A DNA stretch of 64,000 bases from contig NZ_SEOO01000002.1 of NCBI RefSeq assembly GCF_004152865.1, positions 124,001 to 188,000 of the forward strand, written 5' to 3'. The notes beneath the pieces are model-generated. The model saw only the letters and a program-made list of their open reading frames with translations, was not told the DNA's origin and made no database searches. The position numbers and the translations under genes were made by a program. Positions 43,599 through 53,330 of the stretch are shown here, one piece after another. How positions within the stretch are numbered: position 1 is the stretch's first letter; each line of letters begins with the position of its first letter. This DNA comes from Sphingobium cupriresistens. GTDB taxonomy: Bacteria; Pseudomonadota; Alphaproteobacteria; Sphingomonadales; Sphingomonadaceae.

Positions 43599-44570
43599 TT
43601 ATTCGGGCCGCAGCGGCCGCGCGAGCAGCGCGTCGATCACGGCGCCGAGCGGCGCGACATCGGCGAGCAGCGCGCATACCGCCTCCACCACCGGCATTTC
43701 CACGCCCGCCGCGCGCGCGGCATCGCGCAGCACCGGCGCGGTGAAGGCCCCTTCCGCCACGGTGCGGCGGTTGGCGAGCAGGGCGGCGGCGCTGGCTCCT
43801 TCGCCCAGCCCCTTGCCCAGCGAGAAGTTGCGCGAATTGGTGGAGGAGCAGGTGAGGACAAGATCGCCCAGCCCCGACAGGCCGCCCAGTGTTTCGGGGC
43901 GCGCGCCGCGCGCCAGGCCGAAGCGGGTCATTTCGGCGAAACCGCGGCTGATGAGCGCGGCGCGGGCGTTGAGGCCAAGACCCGCGCCCTCCGCGACGCC
44001 GCACGCAATGGCGAGCACATTCTTGACCGCGCCGCCAATCTCCGCGCCGATGACATCGTCGGACAAATAGGGGCGGAAGGACGGGCGGGCGATGCGGGCG
44101 GCGAGGCGCTGGCCCAGTGCCCGGTCTTCGCAGGCCAGCGTGATGGCGGTCGGCAAGCCCTTCGCCACTTCATGGGCGAAGGTCGGGCCGGACAGGACCG
44201 CGATGGGCGAGGTCGGCTGCGCCTGCTGCGCGACCTCCGACATCAACAGACTGGTGCCCGCCTCGATCCCCTTGGAGCAGAGAACAAGCGGCACGCCGGC
44301 CGGGGCCTGGGCGACGACGCTGCGCAGATGCTGGGCGGGGCTGACGACCAGCAACAGGTCGCAGGTCGCGAGGTCGGTCATGGCGCCCGTCGCCCGGATC
44401 GACGCTGAAAGCGGAATATTGGCGAGATAGAGCGGGTTCTCCTGCCGCCCATTGATCGCGTCGATTACATCCGGCTCCAGTGCCCAGAGCGCGACCGGCT
44501 GGCCGTCGCTGGCCAGCAATTGCGCCAGCGCCGTGCCCCAGGCGCCCGCACCGATGACTCCTGCCTTCAT
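43599..44570 (-). CDS. gpsA: glycerol-3-phosphate dehydrogenase [NAD(P)+]
   Basis: 323 residues. [20 protein letters not shown] holds the nucleotide-binding GxGx[31 protein letters not shown] and the catalytic Lys in [17 protein letters not shown] are GpsA signatures. It makes sn-glycerol 3-phosphate for phospholipids. The ATG at 44570 overlaps the tsaD stop (ATGA). Confidence 0.96.
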   Translation of the reverse strand: MKAGVIGAGAWGTALAQLLASDGQPVALWALEPDVIDAINGRQENPLYLANIPLSASIRATGAMTDLATCDLLLVVSPAQHLRSVVAQAPAGVPLVLCSKGIEAGTSLLMSEVAQQAQPTSPIAVLSGPTFAHEVAKGLPTAITLACEDRALGQRLAARIARPSFRPYLSDDVIGAEIGGAVKNVLAIACGVAEGAGLGLNARAALISRGFAEMTRFGLARGARPETLGGLSGLGDLVLTCSSTNSRNFSLGKGLGEGASAAALLANRRTVAEGAFTAPVLRDAARAAGVEMPVVEAVCALLADVAPLGAVIDALLARPLRPE

Positions 44571-45601
44571 GCTTTCACTCCTGCGCCACGCGCCTTTTCG
44601 GCCGCCGGGTCGAGCGGCCAGCGCGGCCGGGCGGGGAAGGTGAGATCGTCGATCAGGCCGACCGCATAGCGCTCCGCCCCGGCCCAGGCGATCATCGCCG
44701 CATTGTCGGTGCACAGCCAGAGCGGCGGCGCGACGAAGGGCAGGCCATGATCGGCGGCGAGCGATTCGAGCGCGGCGCGGACGGATGTGTTGGCGGCGAC
44801 CCCGCCCGCCACGACCAGCGCGGTGACGCCCTCGCTTCGCCCCAGCGCGCGACGGGTGCGGTCGACCAGACAATCGATCACCGCCTGCTGAAAGCTCGCA
44901 GCGATATCCTCGGTCGAATATTGGCCTGACTGGACTGCGCGCATCACCGCGCTCTTGAGGCCCGCGAAGGAAAAATGCGGTTCGTCGGTGTGGATTAACG
45001 GGCGCGGCAGGGGAACGGCCTTGGGATCACCCAGCGCGGCCGCCTTCTCCACCTGAGGGCCGCCAGGATAGCCCAGCCCCAGCAGCTTGGCGGTCTTGTC
45101 GAAGGCTTCGCCGGCCGCATCGTCGATGGTGGTGGCGAGGCGGACATAGGCGCCCGGCCCCTTCACATGAAGCAATTGGCAATGGCCGCCCGACACCAGC
45201 AGCAGCAGATAGGGGAATTGTAGCGTCGGATCGGCAAGGCGCGGCGAGAGGGCATGGCCTTCAAGATGATTGACCGCGATCAGCGGCTTGCCCGCCGCAT
45301 GGGCCAGCGCCTTGCCCGTGACGAGGCCGACCATGACCCCGCCGATCAGGCCCGGCCCGGCGGTGGCGGCGATGACGTCCACGTCTGCCAGCGTCAGCTT
45401 CGCGTCGGCGAGCGCCGCGGCGATCAGGGGACTGAGCGCCTCGACATGGGCGCGGGCGGCGATTTCCGGCACCACGCCGCCATAGGGGCGGTGCGCTTCC
45501 TCCTGCGTGGCAAGGCGATGCGCGAGAATCCGGCCGTCGGCGCTCACCAGCGCCGCCGCGGTTTCATCGCAGCTCGATTCCAGGCCAAGGATGATTGTCA
45601 T
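44567..45601 (-). CDS. tsaD: tRNA N6-threonylcarbamoyladenosine transferase
   Basis: 344-residue TsaD (Gcp/Kae1). N-terminal [15 protein letters not shown] is a hallmark of the family, [13 protein letters not shown] supplies the HxxxH metal-binding pair, and [13 protein letters not shown] is the ASKHA nucleotide loop. With TsaB, TsaC and TsaE it adds the t6A group to ANN-decoding tRNAs. The ATG at 45601 has GGAAG five bases upstream; another at 45613 lacks one. Upstream is hemC, divergent over 44 bases. Confidence 0.96.
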   Translation of the reverse strand: MTIILGLESSCDETAAALVSADGRILAHRLATQEEAHRPYGGVVPEIAARAHVEALSPLIAAALADAKLTLADVDVIAATAGPGLIGGVMVGLVTGKALAHAAGKPLIAVNHLEGHALSPRLADPTLQFPYLLLLVSGGHCQLLHVKGPGAYVRLATTIDDAAGEAFDKTAKLLGLGYPGGPQVEKAAALGDPKAVPLPRPLIHTDEPHFSFAGLKSAVMRAVQSGQYSTEDIAASFQQAVIDCLVDRTRRALGRSEGVTALVVAGGVAANTSVRAALESLAADHGLPFVAPPLWLCTDNAAMIAWAGAERYAVGLIDDLTFPARPRWPLDPAAEKARGAGVKA

Positions 45602-45645
45602 TGCCGCTTCCATCTAATGCCCGTGGTCATTAGAGCAAGCTGCAT

Positions 45646-46572
45646 ATGTTTTTGCCCGATCGACCGTTGCGCCTCGGCACCAGAGGATCGCCCTTGGCGC
45701 TGGCCCAGGCCCATATGACCGCCCGCGCGTTGTGCGCCGCCCATGGCTGGCCCGACGACGCCGTGACCATCGTCACCGTCCAGACCAGCGGCGACCGGAT
45801 ACAGGACCGGGCGCTGGCCGATATCGGCGGCAAGGCGCTATGGACCAAGGAACTGGACAGGGCTTTGGTCGAAGGCGAGATCGATTTCGCGGTCCATAGC
45901 ATGAAGGATGTGGAGACGCTGCGGCCGGACGCATTCCATATCGCCGCGATGCTGCCGCGCGCGGACGTGCGCGACCGGCTGGTGGGCGCCGATGATTTCG
46001 CCGCGCTCCCCGCCAACCCGATCGTCGGCACCAGCTCGCCGCGCCGCGCCGCGCAGGTCAAGCGGCTGCGCCCGGACGCGACCATCACCCTGTTCCGCGG
46101 CAATGTCGCGACCCGGCTGGCCAAGCTGGCGGCGGGGGAGGTCCATGCCACGCTGCTGGCGGCGGCGGGGCTGGACCGGCTGAACCAGCAGGACGTTGGC
46201 GCGACCATCGCCATCGACGTCATGCTGCCCGCGCCATCGCAGGGCGCGGTGGGGATCGAGACGCTGGGCGACAATGCCGCGATGATGAGCGCGCTGCGGG
46301 CGATCAACGACCGCGACACCTGCGACGCGGTGATGGCCGAACGCGGGGTGCTCAAGGGATTGGGCGGCACCTGCCATTCGCCGATCGCCGCGCTGGCGCG
46401 GGTCGAGGGCGAAAGCCTGCGCCTGATCGCGGAGATCATCAGCCCCGACGGGCAGGAAACGATACGTGAAGAGGCACGGCTGGCGCGTGGCGACGGCGCG
46501 GCGGCGCAGGCGGTCGGCCATGCGCTGCTGGAGCGGGCCAGCCCGGCGCTGCGAGCGCTGTTCGAGGCGTGA
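45646..46572 (+). CDS. hemC: porphobilinogen deaminase (hydroxymethylbilane synthase)
   Basis: 308 residues. RLGTRGSPLALAQA, VHSMKDVETLRP, GTSSPRRAAQVKRLRPD and the cofactor-attachment cysteine in LGGTCHSPIAAL are diagnostic; the cysteine carries the dipyrromethane primer. It joins four porphobilinogens in heme synthesis. GTG of hemD overlaps its stop (GTGA). Confidence 0.96.
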   Translation: MFLPDRPLRLGTRGSPLALAQAHMTARALCAAHGWPDDAVTIVTVQTSGDRIQDRALADIGGKALWTKELDRALVEGEIDFAVHSMKDVETLRPDAFHIAAMLPRADVRDRLVGADDFAALPANPIVGTSSPRRAAQVKRLRPDATITLFRGNVATRLAKLAAGEVHATLLAAAGLDRLNQQDVGATIAIDVMLPAPSQGAVGIETLGDNAAMMSALRAINDRDTCDAVMAERGVLKGLGGTCHSPIAALARVEGESLRLIAEIISPDGQETIREEARLARGDGAAAQAVGHALLERASPALRALFEA

Positions 46573-47237
46573 ACCGCGTTCTCATCCTGCGCCCCGAACC
46601 GGCGGCGGGCAGGACGGCGGCCAAGGCGGCGGCGCTGGGCCTGGACGTGCGGGTGCATCCGCTGTTCGCGCCCCGGCCGTTCGCGTGGACGCCGCCGCCA
46701 GCCAGCCAATTTGACGCCCTGCTGCTGACCAGCGCCCATGGCGTGCGCCTGGCCGGACCGGGGCTGACCGCCTATCGGGGACTGCCGACCTATGCTGTGG
46801 GGGAAGCGACCGCGCAGGCGCTGCGCGACGCAGGCTTTGCCGATGTCGTGGCGGGCGCGGGCGACGGTAGCGCGATCGCGTCGCGGGCGGCGGCGGACGG
46901 TCATCGGCGGTTGCTCCATCTGGGCGGGACCACCGTCGCGCCGATGGCGGCGGCGATCGACGTGACGCGGGTCGCGGTTTACAGCATGATCGCCCTGCCG
47001 CCGGACCCGGCGCTGGTCGCCGATGCGGCGCCCGGATCGGTGCTGTTGGTCCATTCCCCCCGCGCGGGCGAAAGGCTGGCGGCGCGGATTCTGCCGGATG
47101 GGCGCGCAGCGTTGCATATCGTCGCGATCAGCCCGGCGGCGCTCGCGGCGTGCGGTGCGGGCTGGGCGAGCACGCAGGCGGCTGCCCGGCCGGTCGATGA
47201 CGAGATGCTGGCCCTCGCCGCGCGATTGTGCGAATGA
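46569..47237 (+). CDS. hemD: uroporphyrinogen-III synthase
   Basis: 222 residues. Sequence is poorly conserved in this family, but LILRPEPAAGRTAAKAAALGL at the start, LLLTSAHGVRLAG and the GKK-like linker TYAVGEATAQALRDAGF fit HemD, and its place after hemC, coupled by GTGA, is decisive. It closes and inverts ring D to uroporphyrinogen III. Starts at GTG. Confidence 0.88.
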   Translation: MNRVLILRPEPAAGRTAAKAAALGLDVRVHPLFAPRPFAWTPPPASQFDALLLTSAHGVRLAGPGLTAYRGLPTYAVGEATAQALRDAGFADVVAGAGDGSAIASRAAADGHRRLLHLGGTTVAPMAAAIDVTRVAVYSMIALPPDPALVADAAPGSVLLVHSPRAGERLAARILPDGRAALHIVAISPAALAACGAGWASTQAAARPVDDEMLALAARLCE

Positions 47238-48142
47238 CGGGCATAATGACAGACGAAAGGGCCGGCATGATCGACGAGGATGGGGTTGGCGACGCGACCG
47301 TGATGCCGCCGCGCCGACGCACGATCCTGCCGCTCCTGATCCTGATCCTGCTCGCCTTTGCGCTGGGCGTCGCGCTTACCGTCTGGGCCTGGCCGCAAAT
47401 CCAGCGCCGCTGGGGCGATCCGCAACCGCAGCCGACCGTCCCGACCCAACCGCAGGGACTGATCACCGGGACCGGCGCGCGCGCGACCGTCCGACCGCTG
47501 ACCGCCGATGCGGCGCAGATGCTCGATACCCGCGTCATCCAGTTGGAGGAGCGGCTCAATCGCATCACCGTGGAGGCGCAGGCCGCGTCGGGCAATGCGG
47601 CGCGCGCCGAAGGGCTGCTGGTCGCCTTCGCCGCCCGGCGCGCGCTCGATAGCGGGACGCCGCTCGGCTATGTCGAGGGGCAGTTGCGGCTGCGCTTCGG
47701 CCAGGCGCAGCCGCGCGCCGTCGCCGCCGTCATCAATGCGGCGCGCGATCCGATCACGCTCGCTGACCTGCGCGGCGGACTGGGCGAAGTGGCGGACCGG
47801 GTGGTCACGCCGCCGGCCGCATCCGGCTGGTGGGATGCGCTGGAACATGAGGCGCGTGAACTCGTCACGATCCGCAAGGCATCGACCCCATCGCCCCGGC
47901 CGCAGGCGGCGATGGACCGGGCGCTGCGCTATATCGACGGCGGCCGGGTGAGCGCGGCGCTGGGCGAAGTGGAGCGGATGCCGGGCAAGGCGGCGGCGGA
48001 CCGGTGGATGCAATATGCCCGCCGCTATCTGGAGGCGCGGCGCGCGCTGGACCTGATCGAGACGGCCGCGATCCTGGAACCGCGCCAGTTGCGCGGCGCA
48101 CAAGGCGCGACCGTGACCCAAATGTCGCCGCTCGCGCCTTAA
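47234..48142 (+). CDS. mitofilin/Mic60-like inner-membrane protein
   Basis: 302 residues. A basic N terminus precedes one membrane helix (about residues 29-53, ILPLLILILLAFALGVALTVWAW), then a Pro-rich segment, a coiled coil (AQMLDTRVIQLEERLNRITVEAQA) and a helical C-terminal part (PQAAMDRALRYIDGGRVSAALGEVERM). This plan, and its place directly after hemD, match the alphaproteobacterial relatives of mitochondrial Mic60/mitofilin, which sit beside heme genes. Homology at the C terminus is weak by eye. ATG at 47234 gives an ATGA overlap with hemD; later ATGs are possible. Confidence 0.7.
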   Translation: MTGIMTDERAGMIDEDGVGDATVMPPRRRTILPLLILILLAFALGVALTVWAWPQIQRRWGDPQPQPTVPTQPQGLITGTGARATVRPLTADAAQMLDTRVIQLEERLNRITVEAQAASGNAARAEGLLVAFAARRALDSGTPLGYVEGQLRLRFGQAQPRAVAAVINAARDPITLADLRGGLGEVADRVVTPPAASGWWDALEHEARELVTIRKASTPSPRPQAAMDRALRYIDGGRVSAALGEVERMPGKAAADRWMQYARRYLEARRALDLIETAAILEPRQLRGAQGATVTQMSPLAP

Positions 48143-48151
48143 ACCTCTGTC

Positions 48152-48171
48152 ACAAACGACGAACCGTTTGT
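48152..48171. other. short hairpin after the mitofilin-like gene
   Basis: ACAAACG-ACGAAC-CGTTTGT, a seven-base perfect stem, ten bases beyond the stop. A short TCGGT tail follows, so it is at best a weak terminator, or an operator for the next gene. Confidence 0.35.
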
Positions 48172-48204
48172 CGGTATCGATAAACGGCATGGACGCGGAC
48201 CATC

Positions 48205-49017
48205 ATGTCATGGGAATGTCATCTTTCGATTTCGAAAGAGGACCATCTGTTCGTGCCGCCTTACGCCGATGCCATCGCCAGTTTCTGGAAAGTCCATAGC
48301 TGGAAAGACCGTATCGTCGGAGGGCCGCGTGCGGCGGAGCGGCCGTCGCTTTCCCATCTGCTGGGCAATGCGTCGGTGCCGTTCGACCTGGCGCGCACCC
48401 GCGCGCAGAGCGCGATGCTGGCGCAGGGGATGCGGGGCGATGGACGGCATGTGCTGCTGATCCCCGGCCTGCTGGCGTCCGAACAGCGGATGGAGCCGCT
48501 GCGCGCGGTGCTGGGCGCGGCCGGCTATGTCGCCCATGGATGGGGCATGGGCCGCAATTTCGGGCCGAAGCCCGATAGTCTGGAGCAGATCGACCGGCGG
48601 GTCGACGCGATCCGGCGGGAGAGCGGCGCGCCGGTAACGCTGGTAGGATGGAGCCTGGGCGGGCTGTATGCGCGCGAATATGCCAAGTTCGCGGCGCACA
48701 AGGTTGGCGGCGTGGTGACGATGGGCACGCCCTTTTCCGGCGATCCGCGCGCCAATCATGCCTGGCGGCTGTACCAACTGGTGTCGGGCTTCCCGGTCGA
48801 CCGGCCGCCCTTCCCCTGCACCCGCGAAGCCAAGCCGCCGGTGCCGACCGTGGCGCTGTGGTCGCCGCGTGACGGCGTGATCCTGCCCGCATGTGCCAGA
48901 GGCCGCGCGGGCGAGCGCGACCGGGCGATCGAGGTGGACTGCACCCATATGGGCTTCGCCGCCGCGCCGGAGGGGATTGCCGCGGTAGGGAAAGCGCTGG
49001 AAGCGATCGCCGCCTGA
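48205..49017 (+). CDS. alpha/beta hydrolase, lipase/esterase-like
   Basis: 270 residues. The nucleophile elbow GWSLGG at about residue 150 (GxSxG), acid region DGVILPA and a late THMGF for the His give a complete catalytic triad order. A preceding GRHVLLIPGLLASEQRMEP provides the oxyanion region. Relatives are esterases or putative lipases. Several ATGs near the start (48205, 48210 region) make the N terminus uncertain; the first 35 residues are unlike the fold. Confidence 0.8.
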   Translation: MSWECHLSISKEDHLFVPPYADAIASFWKVHSWKDRIVGGPRAAERPSLSHLLGNASVPFDLARTRAQSAMLAQGMRGDGRHVLLIPGLLASEQRMEPLRAVLGAAGYVAHGWGMGRNFGPKPDSLEQIDRRVDAIRRESGAPVTLVGWSLGGLYAREYAKFAAHKVGGVVTMGTPFSGDPRANHAWRLYQLVSGFPVDRPPFPCTREAKPPVPTVALWSPRDGVILPACARGRAGERDRAIEVDCTHMGFAAAPEGIAAVGKALEAIAA

Positions 49018-49558
49018 GCCTGTCCTGCCGGGCGATTCGGGCACGTTGACGCGACCGACAGGGTCACAGCTCCAAAGTTCACACCATCGTTGGAAGCGCG
49101 TTTCTGCGCTTTTTCGCGGCAATAGTGCCCGAAACGACCCGGCCAAGTATCGCCGACGACACCGCGATGCGCCTGCCGGGTCACGCCCATGCAACGGGAA
49201 CGCCCATGTGGGTCACAGGCTGGCGGCGGCGCTGGAGCGACCGGCAGGGGAAGGGCGTGCGGGTCCATCGCCAAGGATAGATCAGAATAAATCCTACATT
49301 GGAAGGGGAATAGGAGAGGCGGCAGCGGTGCTGGCCAACCGGCGGGCGAGGCGATGTTTGCGCTTTATTTCACCGGATTTTCCGCGGCTCCGCACGATTC
49401 GGATTTTTCGCGCGAAGCCAAGGATGACGCGGAGGGAGAAGAGATGATGGCCTGTTTCTCATGACCATGTGCGTGGAAACAAGACATCAGCCCCTCCCGT
49501 GAAAGGCAGGGGAGAGAATGTCCGCCCGTGGTCGCTGGCGGTCACGCCCCTCTCGTCA
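49018..49558. other. 540-base gap, no gene recognised
   Basis: Between the hydrolase and queG no coding frame has good support; an open frame at 49046-49447 is Arg/Pro-rich without a ribosome-binding site and reads like non-coding GC-rich sequence. GGGTCAC occurs three times in one orientation (49061, 49178, 49210), of unknown meaning. No RNA gene is recognised. Confidence 0.4.
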
Positions 49559-50623
49559 TCAGCCGACCGATTCATCTCCGCCCGACAATCGCCCAATCGC
49601 CCAGGTCGCCGCTTCCGCCACCACCGGGTCGTCATCGCGCACCAGCGCCTCCAGCGGCGCCAGCAGGCGCGCGTCGCCGCTGTTGCCCGCCGCGATCGCG
49701 GCGTTGCGGACCAGGCGGTTGCGTCCGATGCGCTTGATGGGCGAGCCGGAGAAAATCTCGCGGAAACTCGCATCGTCCAGCGCCAGCAGGTCGGCGATTT
49801 CGGGCGCGGCCAGTTCCGCGCGGCCCACAAACGCCCGGTTCGCAGCGGCCGCGTCGGCGAATTTGTTCCACGGACACACGGCCAGGCAATCGTCGCAGCC
49901 ATAGACGCGGTTGCCGATCCCGGCGCGCAAGTCATCCGGGATCGGCCCCTTATGTTCGATCGTCAGATAGGAGATGCAGCGGCGCGCATCGACCATATAG
50001 GGCGAGGGGAAGGCGTCGGTCGGGCAGGCGTTCAGGCAGGCGGTGCAGCGGCCGCAATGATCGGTTTCGCTGTCGTCGGGCGCCAGCGCCAATTCGGTAT
50101 AGATCGCCCCCAGGAACAGCCAGCTGCCATGGTCGCGGCTGACGAGGTTGCTGTGCTTGCCCTGCCAGCCCAGCCCCGCGCCCTGCGCCAGCGGCTTTTC
50201 CATCACGGGCGCTGTATCCACGAACACCTTGAGGCTGCTGGGCTGCTGCTCCACCAGCCAGCGGGCCAGGGCTTTGAGCGCCTTCTTGACGACGTCATGA
50301 TAATCCTTGCCCTGGGCATAGACCGAAAAGCGCGCCCGGTCCGGCACATCGGCCAGCGCAAGCGGATCGCGCCCCGGCGCATAGCTCATCCCCAGCATGA
50401 TGACGCTGCGCACCTGGGGCCACAGCCCCTTGGGCGATCCGCGCTGCTGCGCCCGTTCCTCCATCCACAGCATGTCGCCATGATGGCCCGCGTCCAGCCA
50501 TTGGCGCAGTCGCGCCCCGGCAAGCGGCGCAGCGTCGGCGGGCGCGACGCGGCAGGCGGCAAAGCCAAGCCTGGCGGCCTCTTCCTTCAGCCGCTGTTCC
50601 AAGGTTTCGGTTTCCACAGACAT
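49559..50623 (-). CDS. queG: epoxyqueuosine reductase
   Basis: 354-residue QueG, the last step of queuosine synthesis in tRNA, cobalamin-dependent. Two [4Fe-4S] motifs, [12 protein letters not shown] and [11 protein letters not shown] (about residues 195 and 245), follow the catalytic N-terminal part ([23 protein letters not shown]). C-terminal residues form a HEAT-like pair ([24 protein letters not shown]). Its start is close to the divergent ABC-transporter gene. Confidence 0.95.
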   Translation of the reverse strand: MSVETETLEQRLKEEAARLGFAACRVAPADAAPLAGARLRQWLDAGHHGDMLWMEERAQQRGSPKGLWPQVRSVIMLGMSYAPGRDPLALADVPDRARFSVYAQGKDYHDVVKKALKALARWLVEQQPSSLKVFVDTAPVMEKPLAQGAGLGWQGKHSNLVSRDHGSWLFLGAIYTELALAPDDSETDHCGRCTACLNACPTDAFPSPYMVDARRCISYLTIEHKGPIPDDLRAGIGNRVYGCDDCLAVCPWNKFADAAAANRAFVGRAELAAPEIADLLALDDASFREIFSGSPIKRIGRNRLVRNAAIAAGNSGDARLLAPLEALVRDDDPVVAEAATWAIGRLSGGDESVG

Positions 50624-50645
50624 GGGTCCAGACTATCAGGGCGGG

Positions 50646-51647
50646 ATGATCGGCGACACTCCGGCTCCATCCCCCGTTTCACCGGCTGCTTCCGCGCCCG
50701 TCCCGGCGGCTTCCTATGCCGTCGAAGGCCATGGGCTTGTCAAGACATTCGGCAGCTTTCGGGCGGTCGACGGGATCGACATCGCCGTGCCTGCGGGCGC
50801 CATCTATGGGGTGCTTGGTCCCAACGGCGCAGGCAAGACCACGTTGTTGCGCACCCTGCTGGGCATTATCGACCCGGATGAGGGGCATCGCACGCTGCTG
50901 GGCGAGGGGCAGCCGCTGCGCATGGCGCGGCAGGTGGGTTATCTGCCCGAAGAGCGCGGCCTCTATCCGTCGATGAAAGCGTTTGAGGCGATCGCCTTCA
51001 TGGGCGCGCTGCGCGGCCTGCCGCTCAAAGAAGGGCGGGTGCGGGCGCGGGCGTTGCTGGAGGGGCATGGCATGGGCGCGTCGGCCGACAAGCCGATCCG
51101 GCAATTGTCCAAGGGCATGGCCCAGACCGTGCAATTGTTCGGCACGATCATCCACGAACCCCGGCTGATCGTGCTGGACGAGCCCTTTTCCGGGCTGGAC
51201 GCGATCAACCAGGAAAAGCTGGAGGCGCTGATCCGGGAGCAGGCGCGCCAGGGCGTCACCATCCTTTTTTCCACCCATGTCATCGCCCATGCCGACAGGT
51301 TGTGCGAGCGGATCGCCATCGTCGCGGGCGGCCGCATCCGGTTCGAAGGGACGCCGGGGCAGGCGCGCGACCAGTTGCGATCTCAGGTGCGGCTGCGCAC
51401 GCGCGTCAGCGACGGCGGCTGGCGGCGCGCCCTGCCGGCCGATACGGTGGCGGAGGATGGCGCATGGCATTTCGCGCTGCCCGATGAAGGCATAGAGCCG
51501 CTGCTGCGTGCTTTGCTGGACGGGCAGGCGGGGATTGAGAGCCTGTCGATCGAGCGGCCCGGACTGCACGACGCCTTCGTCGCGATCGCCGGGGCGGCTG
51601 CGGCCAAACAAATGCAGGATGCGCCGGCGCCGGAGGAGGACGCATGA
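50646..51647 (+). CDS. ABC exporter ATP-binding protein (NatA/YhaQ type)
   Basis: 333 residues from the ATG at 50646. After a Pro/Ala-rich start come Walker A GPNGAGKTTLL, Q-loop GYLPEERGLY, signature LSKGMAQ, Walker B LIVLDEPFSGLD and switch His in FSTHVIAHA. A C-terminal region after about residue 230 (FEGTPGQARDQLRSQVRLR) fits the DUF4162 tail of this subgroup. It drives the permease encoded next, linked by an ATGA overlap. An ATG at 50622, overlapping the queG start codon, lacks a ribosome-binding site. Confidence 0.93.
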   Translation: MIGDTPAPSPVSPAASAPVPAASYAVEGHGLVKTFGSFRAVDGIDIAVPAGAIYGVLGPNGAGKTTLLRTLLGIIDPDEGHRTLLGEGQPLRMARQVGYLPEERGLYPSMKAFEAIAFMGALRGLPLKEGRVRARALLEGHGMGASADKPIRQLSKGMAQTVQLFGTIIHEPRLIVLDEPFSGLDAINQEKLEALIREQARQGVTILFSTHVIAHADRLCERIAIVAGGRIRFEGTPGQARDQLRSQVRLRTRVSDGGWRRALPADTVAEDGAWHFALPDEGIEPLLRALLDGQAGIESLSIERPGLHDAFVAIAGAAAAKQMQDAPAPEEDA

Positions 51648-52834
51648 TGGAATTGCTCCGCGCCGCGCTGGTTATCGCCCGGCGGGATTTCACCGCGGTC
51701 GTGCTGTCGCGCACCTTCATCCTCTTTCTGCTGGGGCCATTGCTGCCGATCCTGATCGGTTTCGCTTTCGGCGGCCTTGGCGACCGGATTTCCAGCACTG
51801 ACCTGCGCCCGGTCGTGGGCGTCGCGATGTCCGCGCGCGACAGCGCGGCGCTGGAGCGGGCGCATGATCGGCTGACGAAGCGGATGGGCGACCAGGCGCT
51901 GCCCCGGCTGCGCCCCGTGGCGTCTACGCCCAGCCCACGGATACAATTGGCGCGCCCGGATTCGGAGGTGGTGGCGATCATGTCTGGCACGCTTCTCCGC
52001 CCGACCCTGACCGGCAAGGCGAACGATCTGGACACATTGCAGGGCGATATCAGCCTGCTGTCCACCGCGGCGCTGGCCGAACGGACCTTGCAATTCGTGA
52101 CGGTGGAGCGACAGGAAGCGACCACCAGCCTGGGCGCGCAGGCGCAGGCGCAGCTTTTGATCGGACGGGTGGCGCAGGTGGTGATGTTCTTTCTCACCAT
52201 CTTGCTGGCGGGCATGATCCTGTCCAACCTGGTCGAGGAAAAAACCAACAAGATCATCGAGATTCTAGCCGCCGCCGTGCCGATCGACGCGATTTTCCTG
52301 GGCAAGTTGATGGCGATGCTGGCGATGAGTTTCGTGGGCATCGCCTTTTGGGGCGGGACGGCCTTCGCGATCTTCGTCGCCCTGCATGATGGCGGCGGGG
52401 CGCTGCCGACGCCGGCGGTGGGATGGCCGCTGTTCCTGATGCTGGCGGTGCTCTATTTCGCCATGGCCTATACGCTGCTCGGCTCTCTGTTCCTGGGGAT
52501 CGGCGCGCAGGCGGCGACGGTGCGCGAGGTGCAAACGCTCAACATGCCGGTCACCATGGGGCAAATGCTGATCTTCTTCTTCGCCAGCTATGCGGTCGAT
52601 CATATGGGATCGCCGGCGGAACTTGCGGCCTGCATCTTCCCGTTCAGTTCGCCCTTCGCCATGATCGCCCGTGCGGCGCAGGACGGGGCGATCTGGCCGC
52701 ATCTGGTGGCGCTGGTCTGGCAGGGCGCGTTCGTCGCGCTCATCATCCGCGTCGGCGTGCTGCTGTTCCGCCGCCATGTGATGCAGTCGGGCGGGCGCTG
52801 GTGGAAACGGCTGTTCAGGCCTGCGACAGGCTGA
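51644..52834 (+). CDS. ABC-2 type permease (NatB-like)
   Basis: 396 residues. First membrane helix near residue 20 (SRTFILFLLGPLLPILIGFAFGGL), a large extracytoplasmic loop (about 45-160), then five more helices (VVMFFLTILLAGMILSNLVEEKTNKIIEILAAAVPI, the ABC-2 membrane hallmark; MLAMSFVGIAFWGGTAFAIFVAL; LFLMLAVLYFAMAYTLLGSLFLGIGA). It makes an exporter with the ATPase upstream; substrate unknown, sodium or drug export being typical of relatives. Confidence 0.9.
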   Translation: MMELLRAALVIARRDFTAVVLSRTFILFLLGPLLPILIGFAFGGLGDRISSTDLRPVVGVAMSARDSAALERAHDRLTKRMGDQALPRLRPVASTPSPRIQLARPDSEVVAIMSGTLLRPTLTGKANDLDTLQGDISLLSTAALAERTLQFVTVERQEATTSLGAQAQAQLLIGRVAQVVMFFLTILLAGMILSNLVEEKTNKIIEILAAAVPIDAIFLGKLMAMLAMSFVGIAFWGGTAFAIFVALHDGGGALPTPAVGWPLFLMLAVLYFAMAYTLLGSLFLGIGAQAATVREVQTLNMPVTMGQMLIFFFASYAVDHMGSPAELAACIFPFSSPFAMIARAAQDGAIWPHLVALVWQGAFVALIIRVGVLLFRRHVMQSGGRWWKRLFRPATG

Positions 52835-52853
52835 GATGGCTAGACCCGGCGCC

Positions 52854-53330
52854 ATGAACAGACGGCATTTCCTGGGTGGCCTCACGAGCGGCGCGGTGGC
52901 TTTGGCTTTGTGGCAGTTCATGCCCGAAGAAGCGCAGGCGGCCTACCCCTTCGCATTGAGCGATGCGGAATGGAAGAAGCGGCTCAGCCCTTGGGCCTAT
53001 AAGGTGCTGCGCCAGCAGGCGACCGAATATCCCGGCAGCAGTCCGCTCAACGATGAACATCGCGCGGGCGTGTTCGCCTGCGCCGGCTGCGATCAGAAAT
53101 TGTTCAGTTCCAGGACCAAGTTCGACAGCGGCACCGGCTGGCCCAGCTTTTATGCGCCGCTGCCCAGGGCGGTCGGCACTAGCCGCGACGGCCTGCTGGG
53201 CTATGCCCGCACGGAAGTCCATTGCGCGCGGTGCGGCGGTCATCTGGGTCATGTGTTCGACGATGGGCCAAAGCCGACCGGCAAGCGCTATTGCATGAAC
53301 GGCGTGGCGATGAAGTTCAGTCTCGCCTGA
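52854..53330 (+). CDS. msrB: Tat-exported peptide-methionine (R)-S-oxide reductase
   Basis: 158-residue MsrB. It starts MNRRHFLGGLTSGAVALAL, a twin-arginine signal (RRxFL), with a cleavage site near AQAA, so the enzyme should act in the periplasm. The mature domain has two zinc CxxC motifs (CAGC, CARC), GTGWPSFY, and the catalytic Cys in RYCMNGVAMKF. It repairs oxidised methionine in exported proteins. Its stop overlaps the end of the convergent GT-C-like gene by 14 bases. Confidence 0.93.
   Translation: MNRRHFLGGLTSGAVALALWQFMPEEAQAAYPFALSDAEWKKRLSPWAYKVLRQQATEYPGSSPLNDEHRAGVFACAGCDQKLFSSRTKFDSGTGWPSFYAPLPRAVGTSRDGLLGYARTEVHCARCGGHLGHVFDDGPKPTGKRYCMNGVAMKFSLA

Noticed and set aside
49046-49447. 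133-codon frame in the gap before queG
   Set aside because: Arg/Pro-rich, no ribosome-binding site, no recognisable domain.
50622-50645. Earlier ATG of the ABC ATPase gene sharing CATG with the queG start
   Set aside because: No ribosome-binding site before it; the ATG at 50646 is better, so a shared-start case like xseA/purD is not claimed here.
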